A stretch of DNA of 64,000 nucleotides from Pseudomonas spelaei (GTDB taxonomy: Bacteria > Pseudomonadota > Gammaproteobacteria > Pseudomonadales > Pseudomonadaceae), in the NCBI RefSeq assembly GCF_009724245.1, contig NZ_WNNK01000010.1, positions 152,380 to 216,379 on the forward strand. The letters run 5' to 3'. Every line of letters begins with the position of its first letter. Within the stretch, counting starts at the first letter, position 1. Under the pieces are notes generated by a model. That model saw only the letters and a list, made by a program, of their open reading frames with translations. It did not search any database and was not told the origin of the DNA. Made by a program: the position numbers and the translations under genes. Below are positions 35,746 to 49,076 of this stretch, one piece after another.

Positions 35746-36918
35746 TTAGGTGCCTATAGGCGCATCTGGTACTTTCGGCAGCGCTGCACCTTTAGGCCAC
35801 AGCATCCAGATCTGTCCCTGTTGCTTCATATTGCCAGCCAGCTCACCCGCTGCATCGCCGGTCCCCCAGAACAGGTCGGCCCGCACTTCGCCAGTAATCG
35901 CGCCCCCCGTATCCTGAGCTGCCACGGGACGAGCGATCGGTGCTCCATCAGGTCGAGTTGTCGACAGCCACAACAGACTGCCCAGCGGAATCACCTTGCG
36001 GTCCACGGCCACGCTGTAGCCAGCGGTCAACGGTACGTTCAGCGAACCACGCGGGCCTTCGTTGCTGTCAGGGCGGGCACTGAAGAACACATAGCTGGGG
36101 TTGCTGGCCAGCAGCTCGGGAATCCGCTGGGGATGAGCCTTGGCCCAAGCGCTGATGGCGCCCATGGTTACGTCTTCTTTCTTCAGTTCGCCCTGCTCCA
36201 CCAGCCAGCGGCCGATGGGTCGGTACGGGAAGCCGTTTTGGTCGCCATACCCGATGCGCAATTGACGACCGTCCGCCAATTGAATACGGCCTGAACCCTG
36301 GATTTGCAGGAACTGCAGGTCCATCGGGTCGGTCAGCCAGGCGATGGGCTGGGCAGTGGAGCCTTGCTGATTGATGGTGCCGGCATCGTCATAGGGCTTG
36401 AGCACGCGGCCTTCAAGACGCCCACGCAGACGCTTGCCCTTGAGTTCCGGGTAGATGCTCTCCAGGTTGACGATGATCAGGTCATCCGGCACGCCGAACA
36501 CTGGCACATGAGCGGTGGTCGTTTCGGTAAGGCTGCCCGGATAAACCGGCTCGTAGTAGCCGGTGATCAGGCCGTTGGGGCTGTTGTCCGCCGAGCGTAA
36601 ACCGTAGACATCCAAATGTTCCTTGAGGAAACCACGAATGTCTGTGGCCGTCGCGGGTACATTGGCCGATGCCGCGCAGGTTGCACCCCACACCGGGTCG
36701 CTCTTGAGGCGCTGGCAGGCGCTGCGCCAGGATTCGAAACCGGCTTGCAGATCGCTGTCCGAGACAGCCGGCAACGCTTCCCAGGTTGCGCTGACATACG
36801 TCGCGATAGCGTGCGGCTTGTCTTTCTCGTGCTTGCCCGTGTCGCAACCGGCCAGCAGTGCAATCATCGGTAGAGCCCACGCCAGGCGGCGGCTCCAGGG
36901 TTTTAACGTGACATTCAT
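35746..36918 (-). CDS. mltA: Membrane-bound lytic murein transglycosylase A
   Basis: A 390-residue outer-membrane lipoprotein that cuts peptidoglycan glycan strands to anhydromuropeptides. The lipobox is LLAGC near residue 25. The MltA core includes GLITGYYEPVYPGS, the 3D domain and the catalytic Asp in AAQDTGGAITGEVRADLFWG. ATG 36918 (MNVTLKPWSR) was chosen; longer starts place the ribosome binding site too close. The gene ends beside a REP doublet. Confidence 0.92.
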   Translation of the reverse strand: MNVTLKPWSRRLAWALPMIALLAGCDTGKHEKDKPHAIATYVSATWEALPAVSDSDLQAGFESWRSACQRLKSDPVWGATCAASANVPATATDIRGFLKEHLDVYGLRSADNSPNGLITGYYEPVYPGSLTETTTAHVPVFGVPDDLIIVNLESIYPELKGKRLRGRLEGRVLKPYDDAGTINQQGSTAQPIAWLTDPMDLQFLQIQGSGRIQLADGRQLRIGYGDQNGFPYRPIGRWLVEQGELKKEDVTMGAISAWAKAHPQRIPELLASNPSYVFFSARPDSNEGPRGSLNVPLTAGYSVAVDRKVIPLGSLLWLSTTRPDGAPIARPVAAQDTGGAITGEVRADLFWGTGDAAGELAGNMKQQGQIWMLWPKGAALPKVPDAPIGT

Positions 36919-37049
36919 GCAAACCATTCCTGAGGCGATTGCCTGAACCGGGCCGGGTTCAAACAAACCGTATTATTAATAGGGCTATTGGTCTTTACGG
37001 GCGGGGCGAGGATACTGGCCGCCGTTTCTTCCCGTGACTCGAAGCCACC

Positions 37050-37499
37050 ATGACTCTTAAAAGACTGACCGTTGTATTGCTGGCCTGCCTGACACTGTCC
37101 GCCTGCGGTGGTGTTGATCCGAACTCGCCGTTGGGCCAGCGCAAGGCCATTTTCAAGCAGATGCTCAAGACCGGCGAAGACCTGGGCGGGATGCTGCGTG
37201 GGCGCATCCCGTTCGACGGTGCGAAGTTCGCCGAGGGTGCAGTCAAGCTTGACGCCTTGTCCCATGAGCCTTGGAAGCATTTCCCTAGTGCGCGCGAAGA
37301 AGACCACACCAGCGCCAAAGACGATGTCTGGCAGAAACAGGCCCGTTTCCAGGAAATGGCTCGAACCCTTGAGGCCGCTACCGGTGAACTGGCGATTGTC
37401 AGCCAGGTTCAGCCGTACAAGGCCAGTAACCTGGGGCCTGCGGTGCAGAAAGTCGAAGACGCCTGCACGGCCTGCCATAAACAGTTTCGGGATCATTGA
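37050..37499 (+). CDS. Cytochrome c'-like lipoprotein
   Basis: A 149-residue protein with a lipoprotein signal (VVLLACLTLSACGG) and a single C-terminal haem motif CTACHK within DACTACHKQFRDH, the placing typical of class II (cytochrome c') proteins. The helices between (KAIFKQMLKTGEDLGGMLRG; FQEMARTLEAATGELAI) fit a four-helix bundle. It may bind or transfer electrons or small gases in the periplasm. It is divergent from mltA and convergent with the DUF1090 gene (6 bases between stops). Confidence 0.83.
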   Translation: MTLKRLTVVLLACLTLSACGGVDPNSPLGQRKAIFKQMLKTGEDLGGMLRGRIPFDGAKFAEGAVKLDALSHEPWKHFPSAREEDHTSAKDDVWQKQARFQEMARTLEAATGELAIVSQVQPYKASNLGPAVQKVEDACTACHKQFRDH

Positions 37500-37505
37500 C
37501 CGGTT

Positions 37506-37904
37506 TTACTTGTCCAGTTCGTCCAGGGCTTCCTGCAGCTCTTTGCGTGACTGGGCGAGCTTGTCTTTACGTTTGTTGATCTTATCGGAATCACCTTTTT
37601 TCATCGCCTTGTCGAGGTCGGCCTGACGACGGCTGACTTCGTGCTTGGCGTCGAGCACCTTGTTTTCCCGCTCCTTCTTCAGGGAGGCGTCGGTGCAATG
37701 GGCGGTGACTTCGCTCAGGGCTTTTTCCAGGCCTGTTTGCTGCTCGCTGTTGCCGTGGGCCTTGGCTTGTTCGATCTGGGTGCTGATGGCCTGGCGTTTG
37801 GCTGCGCAGCCAGTGAGTTGCGGGGTTTCTTCGGCCGCCGCCAACAATGGCGTGGTCATAAAGCTTGCGACGGTCAACAGGGCAAAAGGTGCAAGAAATT
37901 TCAT
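37506..37904 (-). CDS. DUF1090 periplasmic protein (YqjC-like)
   Basis: A 132-residue protein with a signal peptide (MKFLAPFALLTVASFMTTPLLAAA) and the DUF1090 pattern: LTGCAAKRQAISTQIEQAKA, a second Cys in SEVTAHC, and a long charged helix ending LQEALDELDK that may form a coiled coil. Its function is unknown. It is one of two such proteins on either side of ligB, all on the same strand. Confidence 0.85.
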   Translation of the reverse strand: MKFLAPFALLTVASFMTTPLLAAAEETPQLTGCAAKRQAISTQIEQAKAHGNSEQQTGLEKALSEVTAHCTDASLKKERENKVLDAKHEVSRRQADLDKAMKKGDSDKINKRKDKLAQSRKELQEALDELDK

Positions 37905-37975
37905 AGAAGCTCCAAGGTCGCAATCAGGTGGGCAGGATGAATTCTGCCGGCACCGGTTAATGCCGCTGGGACGGA

Positions 37976-39694
<1,719 letters not shown>

Positions 39695-39715
39695 CTAAGG
39701 CATCCGCCCGGCCAC

Positions 39716-39744
39716 AAAAAAGCCCCGCAATCGCGGGGCCTTTT
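39716..39744 (-). terminator. Intrinsic terminator after the second DUF1090-like gene
   Basis: Stem GCCCCGC (39722-39728) with GCGGGGC (39733-39739) and loop AATC; the A run to its left gives a U run for the minus-strand transcript. It separates this gene from ligB, so ligB needs its own promoter. Confidence 0.88.
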
Positions 39745-39759
39745 ACTGGGTGTTTCTGT

Positions 39760-40110
39760 TTACTTGAACAGGCCGCCCAGGGCTTTCACGGCATCGTTGT
39801 TCTCGGTCTTGGCCTGCTGCTTTTGCTGCTTGGCGTCCAGTTTGGCCTGGGACTCGGCGATTTTGTTACAGCCTTTGTTCACTTGCTCCAGGGCCGCCTG
39901 ATACGCCGTCACTTTCAGCGTATCGCCTTTGGCATTGGCGGCGTCGATCTTGGTTTGCAAGTCTTTGGCTTGTTGCTGGCAGTCGCCGGAGTTACCGCCG
40001 CCCAGTTGCGAGGTCAGGGCGCCACCCAGTGCACTCAGGTCGGCGGCTTGCACCGGCAGGGCGAACAGGCTGAGCAGAAGGGCGGCAGGAGCGAGCGTGG
40101 AGAAGCGCAT
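39760..40110 (-). CDS. Small periplasmic protein, DUF1090-like
   Basis: A 116-residue protein with a signal peptide (MRFSTLAPAALLLSLFALPVQA) and a pattern like the DUF1090 protein at 37506: a first Cys in NSGDCQQQAKDLQTKIDAAN, a second Cys in ALEQVNKGC, then a charged helix. It is shorter, with a Gly-rich N-terminal stretch (ALGGALTSQLGGG). Its function is unknown. It has its own terminator and precedes ligB on the same strand. Confidence 0.75.
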   Translation of the reverse strand: MRFSTLAPAALLLSLFALPVQAADLSALGGALTSQLGGGNSGDCQQQAKDLQTKIDAANAKGDTLKVTAYQAALEQVNKGCNKIAESQAKLDAKQQKQQAKTENNDAVKALGGLFK

Positions 40111-40285
40111 GGAAAAACCTCAATGTTCGATTGCCTGCGCACTTGGGCATCCCGAGCCGGCGCAGTGCAATATCCAAAAGAAGGTGTGGGGCTCGGGAGG
40201 GCGCGGATTCTAGTGGGCCATCATTTGGCCCGCAAGGCTGGCGTTGAACAAATGTGAATATCGTCCCTGTAATCACCAGGCAACA

Positions 40286-40318
40286 AAAAGCCCCGCCGGG
40301 AGAACCCGGCAGGGATTT
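40286..40318 (-). terminator. Intrinsic terminator after metK
   Basis: Stem CCCCGCCGGG (40291-40300) with CCCGGCAGGG (40305-40314), loop AGAA, one mismatch; the AAAAAG to the left gives the U run for the minus-strand transcript. Confidence 0.85.
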
Positions 40319-40336
40319 GGGTACCACGAGCAGCGA

Positions 40337-41527
<1,191 letters not shown>

Positions 41528-41546
41528 CTCGATGTTTTCCTGATAT

Positions 41547-42542
41547 TTACCGATGGTGAGTGTCGCCAGTCGGTCGCTGAAAATGGCGGACCTGGATCTG
41601 GAAACCATTACGTAAACCTACATAGAGGCTTTCCCCGGGAACGAGTCCCGCAGCGGTGGCCCAACGGGCCAGATCGTCCTGTTCAAAACCCAGCCAGAGA
41701 TCACCGCAGGCCTCCCTGGCCCAACTCTGGTTGTGGCTACACAAATCTGTGACTAACAGGCTGCCGCCTGGTTGCAGCAAGCTGGCCATCTGCTTGAGGG
41801 CGTCGGCCGGTGCGGCGAAGTGATGCAAAACCATGTTCAGTACGACGCAATCGGCCCGCAGGCTTGCCTCATCCAGGGCATCGGCCAGTTGCAAGCTGAC
41901 GTTGCCCAACGCTTCGCGCTTACACACCTGACGCGCCAGTTCCAGCATTGCCGGGCTGTTGTCCAGCGCGGTGACCTGATGAAAGCGGCGTGCCAGTTCC
42001 GGCAGGAAGCCGCCATCGCCAGGGCCGACCTCCAGCGCTGTGGCCTCATCACTGAAGCTCAGCTTGTCCAAAAGTGCCAGCACGCTTTCGCGGTATTGCG
42101 GCAAGCCGGCGATCAAGTCCTGCTGGGCGCGAAACTTCTCGGCGACCCGGGCGAAGAAGTCCTGGCTGGCCGCTGCGCGTTGCCCGTGGACCTGGCTGAT
42201 CCGCGACTGCACGTCGATCGGCAGGGTCAGGTTGTCCACTTCATCGAGGAGGGCAGCGTGCAACCTACCGCCCAATTGCTCGGTGTGGGGCAGGGCGCGA
42301 CGGTAAAAAATCGCATTGCCTTCGCGGCGCGTGGCCACCAGGTCGGCCTGGGCCAGCACCTTCAGGTGGTGGCTCATGCCGGACTGGCCGATGGCGAAGA
42401 TCTGCGCCAGTTCCAGCACGCCGAACGAGTCGTTGGTCAGCGCACGCAATACGTTCAGCCGTAACGGATCGCCGCCAGCCTTGCATAAGGCTGCCAGCTC
42501 ATCGCAGTCGTCAGGACGAAGGGAAGGCGCGCGTAAGTTCAT
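41547..42542 (-). CDS. ArsR-family HTH fused to a SAM-methyltransferase domain, SahR-like regulator
   Basis: A 331-residue protein. Residues about 12-95 are an ArsR/SmtB winged HTH ([29 protein letters not shown], no metal-binding Cys pair seen). Residues about 150-320 are a class I methyltransferase fold with the motif [16 protein letters not shown] and [17 protein letters not shown]. Proteins of this build with metK as neighbour correspond to SahR, a repressor described in Proteobacteria that senses SAH to control methionine-cycle genes. The domain may sense rather than catalyse. A 24-bp palindrome upstream is the likely operator. Confidence 0.82.
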   Translation of the reverse strand: MNLRAPSLRPDDCDELAALCKAGGDPLRLNVLRALTNDSFGVLELAQIFAIGQSGMSHHLKVLAQADLVATRREGNAIFYRRALPHTEQLGGRLHAALLDEVDNLTLPIDVQSRISQVHGQRAAASQDFFARVAEKFRAQQDLIAGLPQYRESVLALLDKLSFSDEATALEVGPGDGGFLPELARRFHQVTALDNSPAMLELARQVCKREALGNVSLQLADALDEASLRADCVVLNMVLHHFAAPADALKQMASLLQPGGSLLVTDLCSHNQSWAREACGDLWLGFEQDDLARWATAAGLVPGESLYVGLRNGFQIQVRHFQRPTGDTHHR

Positions 42543-42583
42543 AAGGCCAGCAGTCTAGTGGTGGGGATAAGTCCTCGCAAGGG

Positions 42584-42607
42584 CAATATCAAAAAGTTTT
42601 GATATTG
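42584..42607. promoter_or_regulatory. Palindromic operator for the SahR-like regulator
   Basis: CAATATCAAAA (42584-42594) and TTTTGATATTG (42597-42607) are perfect 11-bp inverted arms with a 2-base spacer (AG). The site is 42 bp before the regulator gene and 196 bp before tkt. AT-rich palindromes with ATATCAA half sites are of the kind reported for SahR and other ArsR-type repressors. It probably controls the regulator-metK operon and perhaps tkt. Confidence 0.78.
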
Positions 42608-42620
42608 GTCGATAATCGGT

Positions 42621-42643
42621 GGTTATAAGCCGGCGCTATAACC
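42621..42643 (+). promoter_or_regulatory. Second inverted repeat in the tkt leader
   Basis: GGTTATA (42621-42627) and TATAACC (42637-42643) with a GC-rich 9-base centre, 14 bp from the SahR-type palindrome. It is either a second operator or a leader hairpin; the rest of the 195-base tkt leader shows no known riboswitch. Confidence 0.4.
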
Positions 42644-42802
42644 TTTGGACGAAGAGGTGAAAGGTTTCTCCAGGTGATTGCAGGCCAATCCGCAGGAAAA
42701 ACACCCTCAAGTGACTATCTGTCATTGCCCCGAGGGCGGTGGCTGAGGGAAAATGCCGGTCCTTTTTTCCGTTTCTTTTATTCAACCTCCAGGAGATCAG
42801 CG

Positions 42803-44800
42803 ATGCCCAGCCGTCGTGAGCGTGCCAACGCCATTCGTGCCCTCAGCATGGATGCCGTGCAAAAAGCCAACAGCGGCCATCCCGGTGCCCCGATGGGCAT
42901 GGCGGATATCGCCGAGGTGCTTTGGCGTGACTACCTGAAACACAACCCGAGCAACCCGTCGTTCGCCGACCGTGACCGCTTCGTGCTGTCCAACGGCCAC
43001 GGTTCGATGCTGATCTACTCGTTGTTGCACCTGACCGGCTACGACCTGTCGATCGACGACCTGAAGAACTTCCGCCAACTGCATAGCCGCACCCCGGGCC
43101 ACCCGGAATTCGGTTACACCGCTGGCGTCGAGACCACCACCGGCCCCCTGGGCCAAGGCCTGGCCAACGCCGTGGGCTTCGCCCTGGCTGAAAAAGTCCT
43201 GGCGGCGCAGTTCAATCGTCCTGGCCACAACGTTGTCGATCACCACACCTACGTGTTCCTGGGTGATGGCTGCATGATGGAAGGCATTTCCCACGAAGTC
43301 AGTTCCCTGGCCGGTACGCTGGGCCTGGGCAAGCTGATTGCCTTCTACGATGACAACGGCATCTCCATCGACGGCGAAGTCGAAGGCTGGTTCACCGACG
43401 ACACGCCAAAGCGTTTCGAAGCCTACAACTGGCAGGTGATCCGCAATGTCGACGGCCACGATCCGGAAGAGATCAAGACCGCTATCGACACCGCTCGCAA
43501 GAGCGAGCAGCCGACCCTGATCTGCTGCAAGACCACCATCGGTTTCGGCTCGCCGAACAAGCAAGGCAAGGAAGACTGCCACGGCGCCCCTCTGGGTGAC
43601 GCGGAAATCGCCCTGACCCGAGAAGCGCTGAAGTGGAACCACGGCCCGTTCGAAATCCCGGCTGATATCTACGCCGAGTGGGACGCCAAGGAAGCAGGCA
43701 AGGCTGCCGAAGCCGAGTGGGACCAGCGTTTTGCGGCCTACTCCGCCGAATTCCCTGAGTTGGCCAATGAACTGGTCCGTCGTCTGGCCGGTGACCTGCC
43801 TGCCGACTTCGCTGAAAAATCCTCGGCCTACATTGCCGAAGTGGCTGCCAAAGGCGAAACCATCGCCAGCCGCAAAGCCAGCCAGAACACCCTGAACGCT
43901 TTCGGCCCGTTGCTGCCTGAGTTCCTTGGCGGTTCGGCTGACCTGGCCGGTTCCAACCTGACCCTGTGGAAAGGTTGCAAAGGTGTCTCGGCTGAAGACG
44001 CCAGCGGCAACTACATGTACTACGGCGTGCGCGAGTTCGGCATGAGCGCCATCATGAACGGCGTTGCCCTGCACGGCGGCCTGGTGCCTTACGGCGCGAC
44101 CTTCCTGATGTTCATGGAATACGCCCGCAACGCAGTGCGCATGGCGTCGCTGATGAAGAAGCGTGTGATCTTCGTCTACACCCACGACTCCATCGGCCTG
44201 GGCGAAGACGGTCCGACTCACCAGCCAATCGAGCAACTGACCAGCCTGCGTACCACGCCGAACCTGGACACCTGGCGCCCATCGGACGCGGTCGAGTCAG
44301 CCGTGGCCTGGAAGCACGCCATCGAGCGTAAGGACGGCCCATCGGCGCTGATCTTCTCTCGCCAGAACCTGCAGCACCAAACCCGCGACGCCGCTCAGAT
44401 CGAAGGCATCAGCCGTGGTGGCTACGTGCTCAAGGACTGCATCGGCGAGCCGGAGCTGATCCTGATCTCCACCGGTTCCGAAGTGGGCCTGGCGGTTCAG
44501 GCCTACGACAAGCTGACGGCGCAAGGCCGCAACGTGCGTGTGGTTTCCATGCCGTGCACCAGCGTCTTCGAAGCCCAGGATGCTGGCTACAAGCAAGCGG
44601 TCCTGCCGTTGCAGGTCAGCGCGCGTATCGCCATCGAAGCGGCTCACGCCGACTACTGGTACAAGTACGTGGGCCTGGAAGGTCGCGTGATTGGCATGAC
44701 CACCTACGGTGAGTCGGCGCCGGCGCCAGCGTTGTTCGAAGAGTTCGGTTTCACCCTGGAAAACATCCTGGGTCAGGCTGAAGAGCTGCTGGAAGACTAA
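42803..44800 (+). CDS. tktA: Transketolase
   Basis: A 665-residue thiamine diphosphate enzyme that transfers two-carbon units in the pentose phosphate pathway and supplies erythrose-4-phosphate. It begins [20 protein letters not shown]. The ThDP site shows [15 protein letters not shown], and [19 protein letters not shown] is the family start signature. ATG 42803 has AGGAGA 8 bases upstream; a longer frame from 42674 is rejected. It is first in a block with epd, pgk and fba, separated from epd by a REP doublet. Confidence 0.96.
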   Translation: MPSRRERANAIRALSMDAVQKANSGHPGAPMGMADIAEVLWRDYLKHNPSNPSFADRDRFVLSNGHGSMLIYSLLHLTGYDLSIDDLKNFRQLHSRTPGHPEFGYTAGVETTTGPLGQGLANAVGFALAEKVLAAQFNRPGHNVVDHHTYVFLGDGCMMEGISHEVSSLAGTLGLGKLIAFYDDNGISIDGEVEGWFTDDTPKRFEAYNWQVIRNVDGHDPEEIKTAIDTARKSEQPTLICCKTTIGFGSPNKQGKEDCHGAPLGDAEIALTREALKWNHGPFEIPADIYAEWDAKEAGKAAEAEWDQRFAAYSAEFPELANELVRRLAGDLPADFAEKSSAYIAEVAAKGETIASRKASQNTLNAFGPLLPEFLGGSADLAGSNLTLWKGCKGVSAEDASGNYMYYGVREFGMSAIMNGVALHGGLVPYGATFLMFMEYARNAVRMASLMKKRVIFVYTHDSIGLGEDGPTHQPIEQLTSLRTTPNLDTWRPSDAVESAVAWKHAIERKDGPSALIFSRQNLQHQTRDAAQIEGISRGGYVLKDCIGEPELILISTGSEVGLAVQAYDKLTAQGRNVRVVSMPCTSVFEAQDAGYKQAVLPLQVSARIAIEAAHADYWYKYVGLEGRVIGMTTYGESAPAPALFEEFGFTLENILGQAEELLED

Positions 44801-44824
44801 GTCAGTCTGCGTTGTTTGTACTGG

Positions 44825-44897
44825 CGCCATCGCGGGCAAGCCCGCTCCCACATTGGATCTCGGTCTAACTGTGGGAGCGGGCTTGCCCGCGATGGCG
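44825..44897. repeat. REP doublet between tkt and epd
   Basis: Inverted arms beginning CGCCATCGCGGGCAAGCCCG and ending CGGGCTTGCCCGCGATGGCG. It lies between cotranscribed-direction genes, 25 bases after the tkt stop, and could modulate mRNA levels of the two parts. Confidence 0.88.
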
Positions 44898-44938
44898 ATA
44901 GTGCATTCAACACTGAACGAACATTAATCGAGAACCCC

Positions 44939-46000
44939 ATGCCTCAACCGCGTCCCTACAAAGTTGCACTCAACGGCTACGGCCGGATTGGTCGTTGCGT
45001 CTTGCGTGCTCTGTTCGAGCGAGGGGCGGCTGCCGGGTTTGAAATTGTTGCGATCAACGATCTGGCTGACATGGCCAGCATCGAATACCTGACACGCTTT
45101 GACTCCACCCATGGCCGGTTCCCCGGTGAAGTGCGGGTCGAGGACGATTGTCTGCATATTAATGGCGACTGCGTGAAGGTCCTGCGCAGTGCCACCCCCG
45201 AGGGTATCGACTGGGCGGCGCTGGGCGTTGACCTGGTGCTGGAATGCTCCGGTGCTTATCACACCCGTGCCGACGGCCAGCGCTTCCTCGATGCCGGTGC
45301 ACCGCGTGTATTGTTTTCCCAGCCGATGGCCAGCGAGGCGGATGTCGACGCCACCATCGTCTACGGCGTCAATCAGGACTGCCTGACCGGCGCCGAGCTG
45401 CTGGTGTCCAACGCCTCCTGCACCACCAATTGCGGCGTGCCGCTGTTGCGTCTGCTGGACCAGGCCATTGGTCTGGAATACGTGTCGATCACCACCATTC
45501 ACTCGGCGATGAACGATCAGCCGGTGATTGACGCCTACCATCATGAAGACCTGCGTCGTACGCGTTCGGCGTTTCAGTCAGTGATTCCGGTGTCCACCGG
45601 GCTGGCCCGGGGTATCGAACGCTTGCTGCCGGAACTTGCCGGGCGAATCCAGGCCAAAGCCGTACGGGTGCCGACGGTGAACGTATCGTGCCTGGATATC
45701 ACCATGCAGACCGTCAGCGACACCGACGCCGGCGAGGTCAATCGGATCCTGCGCGACGCCGCCACCAGCGGCCCGCTCAAAGGTCTGTTGGCCTACACCG
45801 AGTTGCCCCACGCCAGTTGTGATTTCAACCATGACCCACATTCGGCCATCGTCGATGCCAGCCAGACCCGCGTTTCCGGCCCCAGGCTGGTGAACATCCT
45901 GGCCTGGTTCGACAACGAATGGGGTTTTGCCAACCGGATGCTGGATGTTGCGCAACACTATCTGCAAACCGCTTCTCCACTCCCAAAACCTGCTCTCTAA
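44939..46000 (+). CDS. epd: D-erythrose-4-phosphate dehydrogenase
   Basis: A 353-residue GAPDH-like enzyme that oxidises erythrose-4-phosphate to 4-phosphoerythronate, first step to pyridoxal phosphate. It begins [20 protein letters not shown]. The catalytic Cys lies in [18 protein letters not shown]. Placement between tkt (source of erythrose-4-phosphate) and pgk, and a wider active-site sequence, favour Epd over GAPDH. ATG 44939 fits the Rossmann strand; no strong ribosome binding site is visible. Confidence 0.92.
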   Translation: MPQPRPYKVALNGYGRIGRCVLRALFERGAAAGFEIVAINDLADMASIEYLTRFDSTHGRFPGEVRVEDDCLHINGDCVKVLRSATPEGIDWAALGVDLVLECSGAYHTRADGQRFLDAGAPRVLFSQPMASEADVDATIVYGVNQDCLTGAELLVSNASCTTNCGVPLLRLLDQAIGLEYVSITTIHSAMNDQPVIDAYHHEDLRRTRSAFQSVIPVSTGLARGIERLLPELAGRIQAKAVRVPTVNVSCLDITMQTVSDTDAGEVNRILRDAATSGPLKGLLAYTELPHASCDFNHDPHSAIVDASQTRVSGPRLVNILAWFDNEWGFANRMLDVAQHYLQTASPLPKPAL

Positions 46001-46025
46001 TTCAGTAACACAGGAACTGCGACCC

Positions 46026-47189
46026 ATGACCGTGTTGAAGATGACCGACCTCGATCTGCAAGGTAAGCGCGTACTGATCCGCGAAGACCTCAACGTCCCA
46101 GTCAAGGACGGTGTTGTCACCAGCGATGCGCGAATCCTGGCCTCGCTGCCGACCATCAAGCTGGCCCTGGAAAAAGGCGCGGCCGTGATGGTCTGCTCCC
46201 ACCTGGGTCGTCCGACCGAAGGTGAGTTCTCGGCGGAAAACAGCCTCAAGCCTGTCGCCGATTACCTGAGCAAGGCCCTGGGCCGCGAAGTGCCGCTGGT
46301 AGCGGATTACCTGGGTGGCGTCTTTGTTGCGGCCGGCGACATCGTGCTGTTCGAAAACGTGCGCTTCAACAAGGGCGAGAAAAAGAACAGCGACGAACTG
46401 GCCCAACAATACGCCGCCCTGTGCGACGTGTTCGTGATGGACGCCTTCGGTACCGCTCACCGCGCCGAGGGTTCGACCCATGGCGTTGCCAAGTTCGCCA
46501 AGGTTGCGGCTGCTGGCCCGTTGCTGGCTGCTGAGCTGGACGCACTGGGCAAGGCGCTGGGCGCTCCGGCCCAGCCGATGGCGGCCATCGTTGCCGGCTC
46601 CAAGGTGTCGACCAAGCTGGATGTGCTCAACAGCCTGAGCCAGATCTGCAACCAGTTGATCGTCGGCGGCGGTATTGCCAATACCTTCCTGGCGGCTGCC
46701 GGCCACCCGGTGGGCAAATCCCTGTACGAACCCGACCTGCTCGATACCGCGCGTGCCATCGCCGCCAAGGTCAGCGTACCGCTGCCGGTGGACGTGGTCG
46801 TTGCCAAGGAATTCGCTGAAAGCGCCACCGCTACGGTCAAACTGATCGCTGACGTCGCTGCTGACGACATGATTCTGGATATCGGTCCACAAACCGCTGC
46901 CAACTTTGCTGAACTGCTGAAGTCGTCCCAGACTATTCTGTGGAACGGCCCGGTCGGTGTGTTCGAGTTCGACCAGTTCGGCAACGGCACCAAAGTGCTG
47001 GCGCACGCTATCGCTGAAAGCTCTGCGTTCTCCATCGCGGGCGGCGGCGATACCCTGGCGGCCATCGATAAATATGGCGTGGCTGATCAGATCTCCTACA
47101 TTTCTACCGGTGGTGGCGCGTTCCTCGAATTCGTCGAGGGCAAAGTGCTGCCAGCGGTCGAAGTATTGGAAAGCCGAGCCAAAGGTTAA
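46026..47189 (+). CDS. pgk: Phosphoglycerate kinase
   Basis: A 387-residue glycolytic kinase that interconverts 1,3-bisphosphoglycerate and 3-phosphoglycerate with ATP formation. It begins [20 protein letters not shown], followed by [17 protein letters not shown]. The C-terminal nucleotide site shows [20 protein letters not shown] and [14 protein letters not shown]. It follows epd by 25 bases, with CAGGAACTGC upstream of ATG. Confidence 0.96.
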   Translation: MTVLKMTDLDLQGKRVLIREDLNVPVKDGVVTSDARILASLPTIKLALEKGAAVMVCSHLGRPTEGEFSAENSLKPVADYLSKALGREVPLVADYLGGVFVAAGDIVLFENVRFNKGEKKNSDELAQQYAALCDVFVMDAFGTAHRAEGSTHGVAKFAKVAAAGPLLAAELDALGKALGAPAQPMAAIVAGSKVSTKLDVLNSLSQICNQLIVGGGIANTFLAAAGHPVGKSLYEPDLLDTARAIAAKVSVPLPVDVVVAKEFAESATATVKLIADVAADDMILDIGPQTAANFAELLKSSQTILWNGPVGVFEFDQFGNGTKVLAHAIAESSAFSIAGGGDTLAAIDKYGVADQISYISTGGGAFLEFVEGKVLPAVEVLESRAKG

Positions 47190-47218
47190 GGCTCACGAGC
47201 AGGAAAAGGAGCATTCCC

Positions 47219-47440
47219 ATGGTCAAGTCGTTAGCGCTGGTCATCACGGCGGGTCTGCTGGCTGGTTGCGGCAGTTCGCCCAAGGCCACGCCCGAGGCTG
47301 AACAGGTTGCGCCGGGCAAGGGCTGCTACCAGGCCGACTGGCAAGCCGAAACCATGCCGGTGATCAGCAAGCGCATCGGGCCGGACGGGCTGGAGAAGTA
47401 CGACTCCCCGCCCAAAGGTAAGGAACAGGGTTGCCCTTGA
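47219..47440 (+). CDS. Small hypothetical lipoprotein
   Basis: A 73-residue protein with a lipobox (LALVITAGLLAGCGSS, Cys at residue 17) and a short mature part containing two further Cys (GKGCYQADWQ and EQGCP) that could form a disulfide. It occurs between pgk and fba in Pseudomonas generally. AAGGAG lies 8 bases upstream of ATG. Its function is unknown. Confidence 0.8.
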   Translation: MVKSLALVITAGLLAGCGSSPKATPEAEQVAPGKGCYQADWQAETMPVISKRIGPDGLEKYDSPPKGKEQGCP

Positions 47441-47500
47441 CGGGTCTGACTCATTAACCGACAGCAATGGCGGCGCTATGCCGCCGTTCGAGGATTGGCA

Positions 47501-47836
47501 ATGAAAGGCGTTATCGCCCTGGCAGCCCTGGCTTTATTGGCCGGTTGCAGCAACTTGAACATGTTCGACAGCAAGGCTACGCCGCAAGACAAATGGACCA
47601 CCTGGACCTGCGACAGCCAGGCACAAGTGGTTTGGCGGTTTACCGATGCCAGCCATAGCCAGGTGGATGTACGCCTTGGCGGTTCGGATCAGGTCTATCG
47701 CCTCAAGCAGGAGCCAGCGGCTTCGGGTGTGCTGTACAGCAATGCCCAGTTGGCGTTTCACACAAAGGGTGAGGAAGGCCTGATTTACTGGGTTGCCACC
47801 GACGATTTGATTGGCCGGGGCTGTAAAGCGCCTTAG
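47501..47836 (+). CDS. MliC-like lysozyme-inhibitor lipoprotein
   Basis: A 111-residue lipoprotein ([14 protein letters not shown]) whose mature part, [18 protein letters not shown] through to a C-terminal Cys in GRGCKAP, has the small beta-barrel pattern of MliC, which inhibits c-type lysozyme at the cell surface. The conserved SGxxY part of true MliC is only loosely present ([13 protein letters not shown]). ATG 47501 with GAGG 7 bases upstream was chosen over TTG 47495. It is in the pgk-fba interval. Confidence 0.72.
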   Translation: MKGVIALAALALLAGCSNLNMFDSKATPQDKWTTWTCDSQAQVVWRFTDASHSQVDVRLGGSDQVYRLKQEPAASGVLYSNAQLAFHTKGEEGLIYWVATDDLIGRGCKAP

Positions 47837-47958
47837 GTCTCAATGCAATAACGATTCAGCTGATCGGACTTCAACACCCGATCGGCAATAACTTGAATAG
47901 CAGCCGCCGCTACGGCAGGCTTGCACGATTAACGACCCTCGACCGGGAGAGAGACACA

Positions 47959-49023
47959 ATGGCACTTATCAGCATGCGTCAAATGCTGGACCACGCAGCC
48001 GAGTTCGGCTACGGCGTTCCAGCTTTTAACGTCAACAACCTTGAGCAGATGCGCGCCATCATGGAAGCCGCTGACAAGACTGACTCTCCAGTGATCGTCC
48101 AGGCTTCGGCCGGCGCCCGCAAATACGCCGGTGCCCCGTTCCTGCGTCACCTGATCCTTGCAGCAATCGAAGAGTTCCCGCATATCCCGGTGTGCATGCA
48201 CCAAGACCACGGCACCAGCCCTGACGTCTGCCAGCGCTCCATCCAACTGGGCTTCAGCTCGGTGATGATGGACGGTTCCCTGGGCGAAGACGGCAAGACC
48301 CCGACTGACTACGACTACAACGTGCGCGTTACCCAACAAACCGTAGCCATGGCTCACGCCTGCGGCGTATCGGTAGAAGGCGAGCTGGGTTGCCTGGGTT
48401 CCCTGGAAACCGGCATGGCCGGTGAAGAAGACGGAATCGGTGCCGAAGGCGTGCTGGATCACAGCCAGATGCTGACCGATCCGGAAGAAGCGGCTGACTT
48501 CGTCAAGCGCACTCAGGTCGACGCCCTGGCCATCGCCATCGGTACCAGCCACGGCGCCTACAAGTTCACCAAGCCACCTACCGGCGACGTGCTGGCCATC
48601 GACCGCATCAAGGAAATCCACAAACGCATCCCTAACACCCACCTGGTGATGCACGGTTCTTCCTCGGTTCCGCAAGAGTGGCTGGCGATCATCAACCAGT
48701 ACGGCGGCGACATCAAAGAAACCTACGGCGTGCCGGTTGAAGAAATCGTTGAAGGCATCAAATACGGCGTGCGCAAGGTCAACATCGACACTGACCTGCG
48801 CCTGGCGTCCACCGGTGCGATGCGTCGCCTGATGGCCACCAACCCGAGCGAATTCGACCCACGTAAATTCTTCGGCGCTACCGTGACCGCGATGCGTGAT
48901 GTATGTATTGCGCGCTACGAAGCGTTCGGTACGGCGGGTAATGCTTCGAAGATCAAACCGATCTCCCTGGAAGCGATGTACCAGCGTTATTTGAAAGGTG
49001 AGTTGAACGCCAAGGTTAACTAA
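47959..49023 (+). CDS. fba: Class II fructose-bisphosphate aldolase
   Basis: A 354-residue zinc aldolase that splits fructose-1,6-bisphosphate. It begins [20 protein letters not shown]; the zinc His sits in [15 protein letters not shown], and further His residues in GTSHGAYKF and [13 protein letters not shown] 47959 is preceded by GGGAGAGAGACACA. It is the last gene of the tkt-epd-pgk block, followed by a strong bidirectional terminator. Confidence 0.95.
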   Translation: MALISMRQMLDHAAEFGYGVPAFNVNNLEQMRAIMEAADKTDSPVIVQASAGARKYAGAPFLRHLILAAIEEFPHIPVCMHQDHGTSPDVCQRSIQLGFSSVMMDGSLGEDGKTPTDYDYNVRVTQQTVAMAHACGVSVEGELGCLGSLETGMAGEEDGIGAEGVLDHSQMLTDPEEAADFVKRTQVDALAIAIGTSHGAYKFTKPPTGDVLAIDRIKEIHKRIPNTHLVMHGSSSVPQEWLAIINQYGGDIKETYGVPVEEIVEGIKYGVRKVNIDTDLRLASTGAMRRLMATNPSEFDPRKFFGATVTAMRDVCIARYEAFGTAGNASKIKPISLEAMYQRYLKGELNAKVN

Positions 49024-49038
49024 GCCCTAAGCATTTAT

Positions 49039-49067
49039 AAAAAACCCGCAGTGATGCGGGTTTTTTT
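49039..49067. terminator. Bidirectional terminator between fba and the alginate lyase gene
   Basis: Stem CCCGCA (49045-49050) with TGCGGG (49055-49060), loop GTGA, with A run before and seven T after, serving both convergent genes. Confidence 0.9.
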
Positions 49068-49076
49068 ATGGCCGAG

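Noticed and set aside
42797..44236. Long open frame opposite tkt (479 codons)
   Set aside because: Antisense to a strongly conserved gene; codon pattern mirrors tkt.
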